Source: Thermoplasmata archaeon
GTDB taxonomy: Archaea > Thermoplasmatota > Penumbrarchaeia > Penumbrarchaeales > Penumbrarchaeaceae
Assembly (NCBI GenBank): GCA_023145185.1
Contig: JAGLEG010000489.1
Span: forward strand, 1-17,048
Direction: 5' to 3'
DNA: 17,048 bases
The notes under the pieces were generated by a model, which saw only the letters and a list, made by a program, of their open reading frames with translations, ran no database searches and was not told the origin of the DNA. This document shows, piece by piece, positions 1-7,048 of the stretch; within the stretch, counting starts at the first letter, position 1; every line of letters begins with the position of its first letter. Made by a program: the position numbers and the translations under genes.

Positions 1-16
1 GATATAGATTACATAC

Positions 17-57
17 GGTGAAAAATGTTCACTCAATGATTAAGACCGTTTTTCACC
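17..57. repeat. 9-bp inverted repeat left of the ROK gene
   Basis: GGTGAAAAA (17-25) and TTTTTCACC (49-57) form a perfect 9-bp stem around a 23-base loop. It lies about 110 bases beyond the stop of the minus-strand ROK kinase gene. It could be a transcript-end hairpin or an operator for a gene outside the window. The rest of 1-167 shows no convincing gene, only an A+T-rich TATA-like stretch near 136-147. Confidence 0.3.
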
Positions 58-167
58 TGGACCTTTGATAAAGGCATATTGTAGATCTCATTCTTCATCA
101 AAGATCCCCTTCCCCGCGCTTCATTCTATTGAATTCCATTATAAATAAGCCAAATCAACTCTATATT

Positions 168-1172
168 TCAACCGTCAAGGTAGATGGTATCCGGGGCCCT
201 CTCCCATGGTTTGGTTGTTCTCCACTCTTTTATCCAATCCTCGGGTATCACAAGTGAGATCGCAGCGATATCGCCAAGGTATTCCCCAAGTTCCGAAGTG
301 GCGAATAGAACGTCCCTGGAGAGTGCCGGGAACGACCTGTAGAACTCCTCCTTTACCAAAGGAAGAAGCAGATCCCTGTTGTTCAGGAAAACGCTTCCAC
401 CAATAACTATCATCTTGGTGTCGAGAACACTGTTGATGGATGCCAGCCCTCTTGCGAAGTAGGTCGCAGCTTCCTGGATGACCTTCTTCGCTTTCGCATC
501 CCCCCTGGAATATGCTTCGAACACCTCTGCAGTTGTTGCTCCCCCTCCGTATTGCAATGCTATTGCGGTACCAGATGCCACGGCTTCAAGATCGCACGTG
601 TTCCCGCAACCGCAAACTGGGCCTGTATCTCCGAGAAATACATGGCCGCCATGAGGGGCATTTCCGTTCTTACCCCTTATCAGCTTGCCGTCTACGAATG
701 CTCCGGTCCCGATGCCGGTGCTCCAGGTCACATACAACAGGTTCTCATATCCTTTCCCTGCTCCGAAGGTCCTCTCGGCCATGACCCCCGAAACTGCATC
801 GTTCTGGATAACAAGGTTCTTGAAATGCTTGCTCAATTCCTTCTCAATAGGCACTGATCTCCAGCTATTGGGGAGCACTCCTCTCTCCGGCGTCATCCCA
901 CCGCATATGTTCGGTGAAACAAGATGGAGCTTTCCATCCATCCTCTGGAAGGGGCCCGCAGTGCTGATACCAACTGCTATCAGCTTATCTTTTTCCAGTC
1001 TCGCTTTAACGAAACATGTGTCCACCAATTCCTTTACCTGATCAGGGATCGATCCCTCATCACCTGTAAGCCTGGTGCGCTGATAGATCCGGATGATGAT
1101 GCCGTCCCTGTTGCAAAGGGAGGCAGTTATCTTCGTTGCACCGATATCGACGGATGCTATGATATCCAACAT
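168..1172 (-). CDS. ROK-family sugar kinase (glucokinase-like)
   Basis: A 334-residue protein, the usual size for ROK kinases, which phosphorylate hexoses with ATP in the cytoplasm. Visible motifs are the N-terminal phosphate loop DIGATK (9-14), the catalytic aspartate in QNDA (Asp125), the glycine-rich stretch STGIGTGAF (151-159), and the ROK zinc site with His177 and the cysteines of CGCGNTC (187, 189, 193) followed by the sugar-contacting Glu195. There is no N-terminal winged helix, so it is an enzyme and not a NagC/XylR-type repressor. One oddity: the usual Glu of the E-x-G-H sugar-binding motif is His174 (HGGH), so glucose specificity is uncertain. The ATG start is supported by AAGGAG at 1181-1186. 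Its place near two trehalose synthesis genes fits supply or use of glucose-6-phosphate, but the repeat region and an antitoxin-like gene lie between, so it is probably a separate transcript. Confidence 0.87.
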   Translation of the reverse strand: MLDIIASVDIGATKITASLCNRDGIIIRIYQRTRLTGDEGSIPDQVKELVDTCFVKARLEKDKLIAVGISTAGPFQRMDGKLHLVSPNICGGMTPERGVLPNSWRSVPIEKELSKHFKNLVIQNDAVSGVMAERTFGAGKGYENLLYVTWSTGIGTGAFVDGKLIRGKNGNAPHGGHVFLGDTGPVCGCGNTCDLEAVASGTAIALQYGGGATTAEVFEAYSRGDAKAKKVIQEAATYFARGLASINSVLDTKMIVIGGSVFLNNRDLLLPLVKEEFYRSFPALSRDVLFATSELGEYLGDIAAISLVIPEDWIKEWRTTKPWERAPDTIYLDG

Positions 1173-1180
1173 TTTGAGAG

Positions 1181-1202
1181 CTCCTTAGAGATAGTATTAT
1201 AT
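1181..1202 (-). promoter_or_regulatory. Ribosome binding site and TATA-like box of the ROK gene
   Basis: AAGGAG (1181-1186) lies 8 bases before the ATG at 1172 and fixes the start. An A+T-rich box reading ATATAATA on the minus strand (1195-1202) lies only about 27 bases before the ATG. Used as the TATA box, it would leave almost no leader and exclude the ribosome site. A second candidate, around 1245-1252, would give a leader of about 50 bases and is more compatible with the ribosome site. Confidence 0.4.
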
Positions 1203-1291
1203 GACCTGCCTGAAAGGGAATAGAACGCAAATGAACTTTTTCATCATTTATGATCGAAGGATAATTTACTGTGGTTTTATTTCTTTCTGTA

Positions 1292-1486
1292 TCCCAACTT
1301 TGACAGATCTAATATGATCTGAATCCCAACATTGACAGATCGAATATGATATTAGCCGGTCAATGTTGGGAGAAGCCTAACTTTAACACTCACATGTACT
1401 CATATGTCAAAGTTAGGCTGAACCTGTCAATTTTGGGAGAGGCCTCACTTTGACACTCATCTTTACTCATATATCAAAGTTAGGCT
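1292..1486 (+). mobile_element. Outer copy of the 96-bp palindromic element, split by the inner copy
   Basis: The left part is 1292-1320 and the right part 1423-1486. Removing the inner copy (1324-1419) with one GAA duplicate leaves exactly 96 bp, which aligns without gaps to the copy at 9824-9919 at about 83 of 96 positions. Its own flanks are GTA on both sides (1289-1291, 1487-1489), or CTGTA if the element's terminal CT is counted as target. The first hairpin (TCCCAACTTTGAC with GTCAATTTTGGGA) is interrupted in its loop by the inner copy; the second hairpin (1441-1454 with 1473-1486) is intact. No coding capacity. Confidence 0.82.
1324..1419 (+). mobile_element. Inner copy of the 96-bp palindromic element, nested insertion
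   Basis: 96 bp, flanked by GAA on both sides (1321-1323 and 1420-1422), or CTGAA if the last two element bases are counted. It is about 84/96 identical to the copy at 9824-9919. Two abutting hairpins are visible: a perfect 13-bp stem (1324-1336 with 1359-1371) and a 14-bp stem with one mismatch (1374-1387 with 1406-1419). The outer ends are imperfect terminal inverted repeats (CCCAACATTGACA against CCTAACTTTGACA, 11 of 13). It carries no gene, so a transposase would have to act from elsewhere. Confidence 0.85.
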
Positions 1487-1543
1487 GTATCTCCATGATC
1501 TGATTATATAATTTTATGAAGATCTCATTTGAAAGCCGAGGCC

Positions 1544-2176
1544 TCATATCAAATTCTCCATGGTCTCTCTGAAAGTTTTTGGATAGTCGGAGAGATATTC
1601 AATTGTCCTTTTTACATGAATGAACCGATCAAGATCATGGATGATCTCTTTGCTCCCTTTGAAGCTTCCAGTTGAAAGGTAACTTCGATAGGCCAGGTCC
1701 AACATTGTTTTTGTTTTATCCGAATATCTGATACCATCTTTTTTGATCAAACCATGATCGAAGTTCTCATTGGCACGTTTGATGAAAAGAAAATCGTGAT
1801 TGATTATTCTAATTACCTTGGTTGTCCTGTATGAATCAGTGATAACGTAGTTTGTCAGATAATACTCATGGGTCATGAGATTCAGTTTTAGAGATGTTTC
1901 CAGAGCAAAGTACCATCTACCTACTTCTTTTTTTTTCAGGGCCATGGCCACCAATTGATAAATGGATGGGGTCTGTGTATTTCGAGATCGTTCCTCGATG
2001 CTTCGGATATAAAAGAAGCCACGCAATATCCTTACAACATATCCCTCTTCCAATAGATAATTGAGACTCCTTTTTTCATTCTTCCCGATCTTACGGGCAA
2101 TATCCATTATCTCGTCTCTTGTGGCGATCTTCTTGCCTTCAAGCAATAGTTTCCTGGTGATCATTGAGGCTTCCAT
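1544..2176 (-). CDS. AbiEi-type antitoxin / transcriptional regulator, lone copy
   Basis: About 210 residues. The N-terminal part looks like a winged helix (TRDEIMDIARKIG, then NYLLEEGYVVRILRGFFYI), matching the usual opening of AbiEi-family antitoxins where a wing strand ends in a 'RG-F/Y-Y' stretch. The middle (WYFALETSLKLNLMTHEYY) and the late YSDKTKTMLDLAYRS stretch match the family's 'yfGL.SAL..L' and 'KTllDl' patterns. In type IV systems AbiEi represses its own operon and counteracts the nucleotidyltransferase toxin AbiEii. No AbiEii gene is present: downstream lies the repeat pair and upstream, 136 bases away, TreT. It may act alone as a regulator. The start is uncertain: GTG at 2185, ATG at 2176 (chosen) and ATG at 2164 are in frame, and none has a clear ribosome site. 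Confidence 0.65.
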   Translation of the reverse strand: MEASMITRKLLLEGKKIATRDEIMDIARKIGKNEKRSLNYLLEEGYVVRILRGFFYIRSIEERSRNTQTPSIYQLVAMALKKKEVGRWYFALETSLKLNLMTHEYYLTNYVITDSYRTTKVIRIINHDFLFIKRANENFDHGLIKKDGIRYSDKTKTMLDLAYRSYLSTGSFKGSKEIIHDLDRFIHVKRTIEYLSDYPKTFRETMENLI

Positions 2177-2189
2177 GTGTGTCACAAAG

Positions 2190-2204
2190 ACCGATATTAT
2201 CGGT
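2190..2204. promoter_or_regulatory. 15-bp palindrome at the AbiEi-like promoter, candidate operator
   Basis: ACCGATATTATCGGT is a perfect palindrome around one central base. It sits 14 bases upstream of the chosen ATG and overlaps, or directly follows, the TATA-like sequences of this minus-strand gene (ATAATAT inside it, ATAAAC just upstream). AbiEi-family proteins are known to bind inverted repeats in their own promoters, so autoregulation is a reasonable inference. Confidence 0.45.
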
Positions 2205-2321
2205 GTTTATGACATTCATGGTAGTTATACATTCATTTGAAAGTCCATTTTCCATCGACTCCAGAATGATCCCTCTTGAAAGCATCCGGAGGAGATCCTC
2301 CCATTTTCAGTCCCTTTTTCA

Positions 2322-3545
2322 TCAGGTGGGGGTCTGATCCTGAAGTATGCTGGAGAATAGATCCAAATAGTCCGACATCAGCCTTGTGATCAGGAAATTT
2401 TCCCTGACGTGCTCCTTACCTTTCTGCCCCATGCGTTCCCGGAGGTCCCTGTCATTGAGAAGTGATACTATCCTCTCCGCGAAAGCGTCGTTATCGGTAG
2501 GTTCGCATAGGAACCCGTTTACTCCATCTTTGACCTGAAGTGGGATCCCTCCAACCTTCGATGTTACCACCGGGGTCCCCTTCCACAAAGCTTCAGAAAC
2601 CGTGAGGCCGAATCCTTCCCTGATGGATTTCTGTATAACTACCTCGGATACTGACTGCAGTGCGTTCACGAATACTTCCTCTGCATTGATAACGAAGATG
2701 ACATCGCCCGACTCCGTAAGGTCCCGGGCCTTTTCCTCGACACGCTTGAATATCTCACCCCCCTCCGGATCGTCTGACGCCATGCTCCCGCACATCACCA
2801 GTCGGCAGTCGGAGGTCTCCCTTACTTTCCTGAAGACCTCGATGACGCCTTCGGGGTCCTTCCAGATATCGAACCTTGAGACCTGTGAGATAATAGGTTT
2901 ATCCAGAGGGATCTTATGCTTGGACATCTCCTCCTCGATATTCTCTCTGCTGAGCTCTCTGTTCTTCTCGGTCAGCGGGTCTATCGCCGGGTAGATGATG
3001 ATATCATCCATGGCAAGGTCATCCTTTCTGTAGGCTGTGTTCGAGATTATCATCCTGTCGTACATCTGAATATACTGTTTCACGAAGTCCCACAGGCCCT
3101 TGTTGGGGTTGGTTATATCTATATGAAGCCTCCAGATCCATGGCTGCTTCTTTTCGAAGAAAGCGATCAACGGGAGGGGTTGCGGGTCGTGGATGACTAT
3201 CACATCATGATCGAACTTGTTGTAAGATGCAAACTCCTGATTTGTATCCAGGTAAAGCTTCTTGACCTCGTCGGTCAGGTCAATATCACTGCCCTGCAGA
3301 GCATTATGGAAGCTCTTTGTCACCTCGAAGAACTCGTGGAAACCGTGAAGTATCTTCCATTCAAGCGCAACACCTAGGTGGTTCAGGATGGGCACCATGG
3401 AGTTCAGCATCTCAGCGACACCGCCCCCGTCCGATGTGGTGTTCACCATCAGGTATCTCTTTCCCTCGTGCGCCTTCGCCTTTTCGATCAGATCATTGAT
3501 CTGCTTATCGCCCACCACTTTCCTGTACTGCTCGATATCGATCAT
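2322..3545 (-). CDS. treT: Trehalose glycosyltransfering synthase TreT (GT4 family)
   Basis: A 407-residue GT-B glycosyltransferase of the TreT group, which forms trehalose directly from NDP-glucose and glucose in the cytoplasm. The evidence is the glycine loop SDGGGVAEML (38-47), HDPQPLPLI (119-127), WRLHID (138-143), the Arg/Lys phosphate-binding segment SRFDIWKDP (223-231), and the family E-x7-E pair Glu310/Glu318 in EGFGLTVSEALWKGTPVV. Length and motif order are those of characterised TreT enzymes. It follows the fused OtsA-OtsB gene by 76 bases on the same strand and probably has its own promoter there. The ATG at 3545 has only a weak upstream GGGT. An alternative role, suggested by the neighbour and by Thermoproteus tenax, is as an activating partner of the fused enzyme. 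Confidence 0.9.
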   Translation of the reverse strand: MIDIEQYRKVVGDKQINDLIEKAKAHEGKRYLMVNTTSDGGGVAEMLNSMVPILNHLGVALEWKILHGFHEFFEVTKSFHNALQGSDIDLTDEVKKLYLDTNQEFASYNKFDHDVIVIHDPQPLPLIAFFEKKQPWIWRLHIDITNPNKGLWDFVKQYIQMYDRMIISNTAYRKDDLAMDDIIIYPAIDPLTEKNRELSRENIEEEMSKHKIPLDKPIISQVSRFDIWKDPEGVIEVFRKVRETSDCRLVMCGSMASDDPEGGEIFKRVEEKARDLTESGDVIFVINAEEVFVNALQSVSEVVIQKSIREGFGLTVSEALWKGTPVVTSKVGGIPLQVKDGVNGFLCEPTDNDAFAERIVSLLNDRDLRERMGQKGKEHVRENFLITRLMSDYLDLFSSILQDQTPT

Positions 3546-3583
3546 TTCTTACCCGCCCAATAGGCGTGGTGATTATGGTGTAA

Positions 3584-3592
3584 GATTAAAAG
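3584..3592 (-). promoter_or_regulatory. TATA-like box for treT
   Basis: The minus strand reads CTTTTAATC, centred about 43 bases before the treT ATG, which would give a leader of about 17 bases. It lies in the 76-base gap after the OtsA-OtsB stop, so treT may be transcribed separately as well as by readthrough. Confidence 0.45.
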
Positions 3593-3621
3593 TTTTTCAT
3601 TTAAGTATCAACAATGTGAGG

Positions 3622-5817
3622 TCATCCGGCATCTTTCACCTCTGCTATCTTCTGGATCAGGTCCCTGACCTCATCCACGTTCCTGAGATTGAACCTGGCC
3701 TTTGAATCGGTGTAACCTACTCTTATGGAATAACCCTTCTCCGGAAGGACCTCGAACATATCCTCGTCCGTCCAATCATCCCCCACTGCAAGGATAAAGT
3801 CCCAATCCCTCCCCTCCGTCCATTTTTTGACCGCTCTTCCTTTGTTTACACCTATGTTCTTGATCTCTATCACCTTGTTGCCGTTCAGTATTCCCACGTT
3901 GAGATTGGAGATCATGTTGTGAAGCGTCTCCTTCATCTCACTGATCTGGGCCTGAGCCTGGTTCTGGTCCGCTTTTCTGTAATGCCACGCAAGGGAGTGC
4001 CCCTTTTCCTCGACGAAAGCTCCCGGGGTCTTGATGACAAATGACTCCAGAACGGGCCTGATCTTATCCTTCCAGGAGTCCTCGAGCTGTTCTATCATAC
4101 TCCATGGGCCCTTTCCGAGCTTGGTCCAGACGCCGTGTTCGGCTATGATGTTCAGGTCCATGTCGCCAAACCATCTCTCCAGGGTATCCTTATCACGACC
4201 GCTGACGATAACGAGCTCGTTACCTTCCCTTTCGATCAGGGTCTGTAGGATGGACAGGAGGTCGGGATCGGGAACGGCTTCATCAGGGGTTCCACTGAAC
4301 TTGATAAGGGTTCCGTCATAATCCAGAAGTATCAAACGACAATTGCCTGATCTGTAATCCTTGAGAAGGCTCTTGGTAACAGTTTGATCCATCTTGCTGA
4401 AGCCCTTGACCGTCTGGATCTCCTTGATCCGCTTGAGCTCGGATACGAAATCGGATGCCCATCTATCTACATCATATTTCCGGATCCTCTCCCTCATGAT
4501 CCTGTTGCTGCGGACCTGTTTTTCCCCTGGCATCTCAAGTGCCTTGAAGATCGCATCTGCGATATCCTCTACATTATGCGGATTGACATGTAGGCACTCT
4601 CCAAGTTCCTTTGCGGCGCCGGCAAGTTCGGAGAGTATTAGAACGCCGGAATGGTCCGATTTGGATGCGATGTATTCCTTTGCTGTAAGGTTCATACCGT
4701 CCCGGAGCGGTGTGATCAACGCCACATCCGACACGCTGTAGAGCGCCAGGAGTTGATTCTCGGGGATGTTCTGAAAAATATACCAGATGGGGACCCACCC
4801 CAATCGGGTAAACTTGCCGTTAACCTCGCCAACAAGCTGCTCCACCTCAAGCTTGAGGTCCTGATAGGTGTCCACATGTATCCTGGAGGGACTTGCCACG
4901 TTTATCAGGGTGACCTTCTCATGGTACTCCGGGTATTTTTCCAGAAAACGCCCATAGGCCCTGATACGCTGGGGAATACCCTTGGTGTAATCCATCCTGT
5001 CAATGGACATGATTATCTTTCTGTTCTCAACCATTTTCAGGATCTGCTGCTTCTCCTTGAGGACCGCTTTGGAAGCGGGAGCTTTCGAGTAGTGATCGAA
5101 ATCTATGCTGATCGGGAAGGCCCGGACCTTGACCGTCCTTGCTCCCGCATGGATGTATCCAAGGGAATTTTCGTAACCAAGAAGCCTTCTAACGCTGCTT
5201 ATGAAGTGGATCACATAATCGTACGTGTGGAACCCGATAAGGTCCGCCCCCATGATCCCCTTGAGTATTTCATTCCTCCAGGGGAGTGTTCTGAAAACCT
5301 CCGAAGATGGGAACGGAATGTGCAGAAAGAAGCCGATCGACAGCTCCGGGATCCTCTCTCTCAGCATATGTGGGAGGAGGAATAGATGATAATCATGTAT
5401 CCAGATGGTGTCTCCCTTCCTTGCCACCTTCAGTATCTCACTGGCGAACTTCTCGTTGACCTTCTTGTATGCGATCCAGTCGCTCTCCTCCATGCTGGCA
5501 TGATTGATGAAGTAATGGAACAGGGGCCATATCGTCTTGTTCGAGAAGCCTTCATAGTAATCCTCGATATCCTGGGATGAAAGGAATACACCACGGCATC
5601 TTCTCTCCGTTAACCCTTTCCTGATCTTCCTGATATCCTCGGAGGAACACTCCTCGGCGGTGATGCCCGGCCAGCCGACCCAGATGGAGTTGTGATCCTC
5701 ATGAAAAGAGGACAGGGCCGTTGCCAATCCTCCGATGCTCGGGGTAAATTCATATCCACTCTCTCCCTTTTTCAAATTCATGGGGAGCCTGTTTGATACC
5801 AATATCAATTTACCCAT
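3622..5817 (-). CDS. Fused trehalose-6-phosphate synthase/phosphatase (OtsA-OtsB)
   Basis: A 731-residue bifunctional enzyme. Residues 1 to about 475 are the GT20 synthase, joining NDP-glucose and glucose-6-phosphate. Its catalytic motifs are visible: VSNRLP at the start, WPLFHY, IHDYHLFLLP, LHIPFPSSE, the phosphate-binding Arg and Lys of SIDRMDYTKGI, and LRDGMNLTAKEY. Residues about 495-731 are the HAD phosphatase, with DYDGT (499-503), VSGRD, the Lys of GVNKGRAVK and the acidic GDDWTDEDMF. All residues needed for both steps appear present. An in-frame ATG at 5865 would add 16 residues, but it lies inside the likely TATA box, whereas the ATG at 5817 has GAGGTAGT just upstream and begins at the conserved MGKLILVSNRLP. 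The gene is followed by treT on the same strand, giving a two-route trehalose locus. Confidence 0.93.
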   Translation of the reverse strand: MGKLILVSNRLPMNLKKGESGYEFTPSIGGLATALSSFHEDHNSIWVGWPGITAEECSSEDIRKIRKGLTERRCRGVFLSSQDIEDYYEGFSNKTIWPLFHYFINHASMEESDWIAYKKVNEKFASEILKVARKGDTIWIHDYHLFLLPHMLRERIPELSIGFFLHIPFPSSEVFRTLPWRNEILKGIMGADLIGFHTYDYVIHFISSVRRLLGYENSLGYIHAGARTVKVRAFPISIDFDHYSKAPASKAVLKEKQQILKMVENRKIIMSIDRMDYTKGIPQRIRAYGRFLEKYPEYHEKVTLINVASPSRIHVDTYQDLKLEVEQLVGEVNGKFTRLGWVPIWYIFQNIPENQLLALYSVSDVALITPLRDGMNLTAKEYIASKSDHSGVLILSELAGAAKELGECLHVNPHNVEDIADAIFKALEMPGEKQVRSNRIMRERIRKYDVDRWASDFVSELKRIKEIQTVKGFSKMDQTVTKSLLKDYRSGNCRLILLDYDGTLIKFSGTPDEAVPDPDLLSILQTLIEREGNELVIVSGRDKDTLERWFGDMDLNIIAEHGVWTKLGKGPWSMIEQLEDSWKDKIRPVLESFVIKTPGAFVEEKGHSLAWHYRKADQNQAQAQISEMKETLHNMISNLNVGILNGNKVIEIKNIGVNKGRAVKKWTEGRDWDFILAVGDDWTDEDMFEVLPEKGYSIRVGYTDSKARFNLRNVDEVRDLIQKIAEVKDAG

Positions 5818-5820
5818 GGT

Positions 5821-5872
5821 ACTACCTCGAACACAACAATACAATTCCGAATGCTGTTGCTTCATATATTAT
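5821..5872 (-). promoter_or_regulatory. Promoter and ribosome site of the OtsA-OtsB gene
   Basis: GAGGTAGT (5821-5828) precedes the ATG at 5817. An A+T-rich TATA-like box (about 5862-5872, minus strand ATAATATATGA) is centred about 50 bases upstream, giving a leader of about 24 bases. It overlaps a short inverted repeat ATTATG/CATAAT (5868-5873 with 5880-5885) that could be an operator. These positions decide the start codon against the upstream ATG at 5865. Confidence 0.5.
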
Positions 5873-5943
5873 GATTTTACATAATTCCTGAATTGTTTTG
5901 ATCGAACTTTAGGAGGTTAAATAGAATAACACTCATTTTTGGA

Positions 5944-7032
5944 TCATTCAATAACGCAAACATCTACAATGGGTTCTTTTATTGTTTGAGAGAGAACGAT
6001 AACAGGATCCTTTTCAACATCAACAACTACAAGTTGATCATATATCGAAATAAAGAGCAGGTTTCCCCTCTGCTCGATACCACTGTGAGGGAATACATGT
6101 TCGGGGAGATCATATCTAAGGTCAAGCTCCTTTTTTATTATTACATGAGTGTGCCCATTTTCATAAGACCTGAGATGATGGTCATCGTTACTCGAAGTTA
6201 ACATCCAACCACTGGAGGACTCGGTGACCCCATTGATATAAAACCCCTCTTCTGGTCGATCATAGATCCAGAACTCATAGAACGTTTCCTGGACCCATAA
6301 CAACGAACCGTCTTCGCATGAATAGCATCGAATATATTGATAGGTTCCAGCCTGGGAACATGAATGTTGTAATATGAACCATTGACCTGAATCAGGATCT
6401 ATCCACTGGTAGCGAAGATGTTGATTTACCCAGGAGATCTCAAACCCAAGGTCCATGGAGAGATCATAGGGATCCGAAATGTTCACTTTAAACACATAGA
6501 TAGGTTCAATTACGTTGTCAAGGAGGTATGCTGACCCTTTGTGAATGAGAATATCATGAGCATCCTTCCCGCCCGCCCACTCCGAAGTGTTCAGATGGAT
6601 GCTATCTGTTATCTGAAGGTCCGAGGAGATGCCGTAGAGAGAATTATTGGAACAAGCGTAGATGAATTCACCGGAAACGCCAATATCCAGGGGCCTCTTC
6701 ATCTGAATCTCATTGATCATACTCAGGTTCTGATCCAGTAACACCAATCCCTCGTCATGGTTTACAATAAAGTTGTCTCCAATCCCCTCTATACCGATGA
6801 TATTTGGAAGTGCATATGTTCCTGTCATGTTGTAGGTATTTGTCTGATTATCATGCACGAATCGGATGATCTCCGATCCGCTTGTTAAAATAATATCCGG
6901 GAGGTGTTCTGGTGGAAATACCTCGATTTTGGGCTGATTTTTCTCACGGTGGTTGACGAATAGATATACCGATGAGAACGTGATCAACAGGATAATGGCA
7001 GTTGTTACAATTAATTTGGATCTGACCCTCAT
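5944..7032 (-). CDS. Membrane-anchored extracytoplasmic beta-propeller-like protein
   Basis: 362 residues with a positively charged start (MRVRSK) and one hydrophobic helix at 7-26; the rest is predicted outside the cell. The body is made of short beta-rich units of the type 'visible state, then name of value', as in GDNFIVNHDEGLVLLDQNLSMI and, at the C-terminus, GNLLFISIYDQLVVVDVE, which resemble LVIVD or PQQ-like propeller repeats. Several N-x-S/T sequons suit an archaeal glycosylated surface protein. No catalytic motif is recognised. The start is supported by GAGGTT at 7038-7043. It begins 16 bases after the stop of the DUF2238-like gene, so the two are probably co-transcribed; the shared membrane location suggests a working pair, though this is inference. 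Confidence 0.62.
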   Translation of the reverse strand: MRVRSKLIVTTAIILLITFSSVYLFVNHREKNQPKIEVFPPEHLPDIILTSGSEIIRFVHDNQTNTYNMTGTYALPNIIGIEGIGDNFIVNHDEGLVLLDQNLSMINEIQMKRPLDIGVSGEFIYACSNNSLYGISSDLQITDSIHLNTSEWAGGKDAHDILIHKGSAYLLDNVIEPIYVFKVNISDPYDLSMDLGFEISWVNQHLRYQWIDPDSGQWFILQHSCSQAGTYQYIRCYSCEDGSLLWVQETFYEFWIYDRPEEGFYINGVTESSSGWMLTSSNDDHHLRSYENGHTHVIIKKELDLRYDLPEHVFPHSGIEQRGNLLFISIYDQLVVVDVEKDPVIVLSQTIKEPIVDVCVIE

Positions 7033-7037
7033 TCTTT

Positions 7038-7043
7038 AACCTC
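7038..7043 (-). promoter_or_regulatory. Ribosome binding site of the propeller-like protein gene
   Basis: GAGGTT on the minus strand, 5 bases before the ATG at 7032 and just before the stop of the upstream DUF2238-like gene. A ribosome site in a 16-base gap supports translation from a shared transcript. Confidence 0.5.
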
Positions 7044-7048
7044 TTTTT

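Larger units (their letters stand above)
1173..1543. other. 371-base gene-free region: ROK promoter plus nested repeat elements
   Basis: No supportable coding region lies here. From left to right it holds the ROK promoter and ribosome site (to about 1255), a short A+T-rich spacer, the nested pair of 96-bp elements (1292-1486 with flanking GTA at 1289-1291 and 1487-1489), and about 50 A+T-rich bases before the stop codon of the AbiEi-like gene. Confidence 0.7.

Noticed and set aside
1291..1486. Possible CRISPR array from repeated CCCAAC/TTGACA motifs
   Set aside because: The repeats alternate in orientation as hairpin arms, spacing is irregular, and the whole is explained by two nested 96-bp elements.
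1173..1543. AbiEii toxin gene downstream of the AbiEi-like gene
   Set aside because: No coding frame of suitable length or nucleotidyltransferase motif exists here; the space is taken by the repeat elements.
2288..2301. GGAGGA/TCCTCC hairpin after treT as a terminator
   Set aside because: The stem is 6 bp with a 2-base loop and no T-run follows on the minus strand; archaeal termination mainly uses T-runs.
4651..5385. Long open frame on the plus strand, 244 codons
   Set aside because: It lies wholly opposite the OtsA domain, whose catalytic motifs are all intact on the minus strand; its translation has no recognisable motif.
5818..5865. Upstream ATG extending the OtsA-OtsB protein by 16 residues
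   Set aside because: The codon lies inside the likely TATA box, and the downstream ATG has a ribosome site and begins at the conserved OtsA start.
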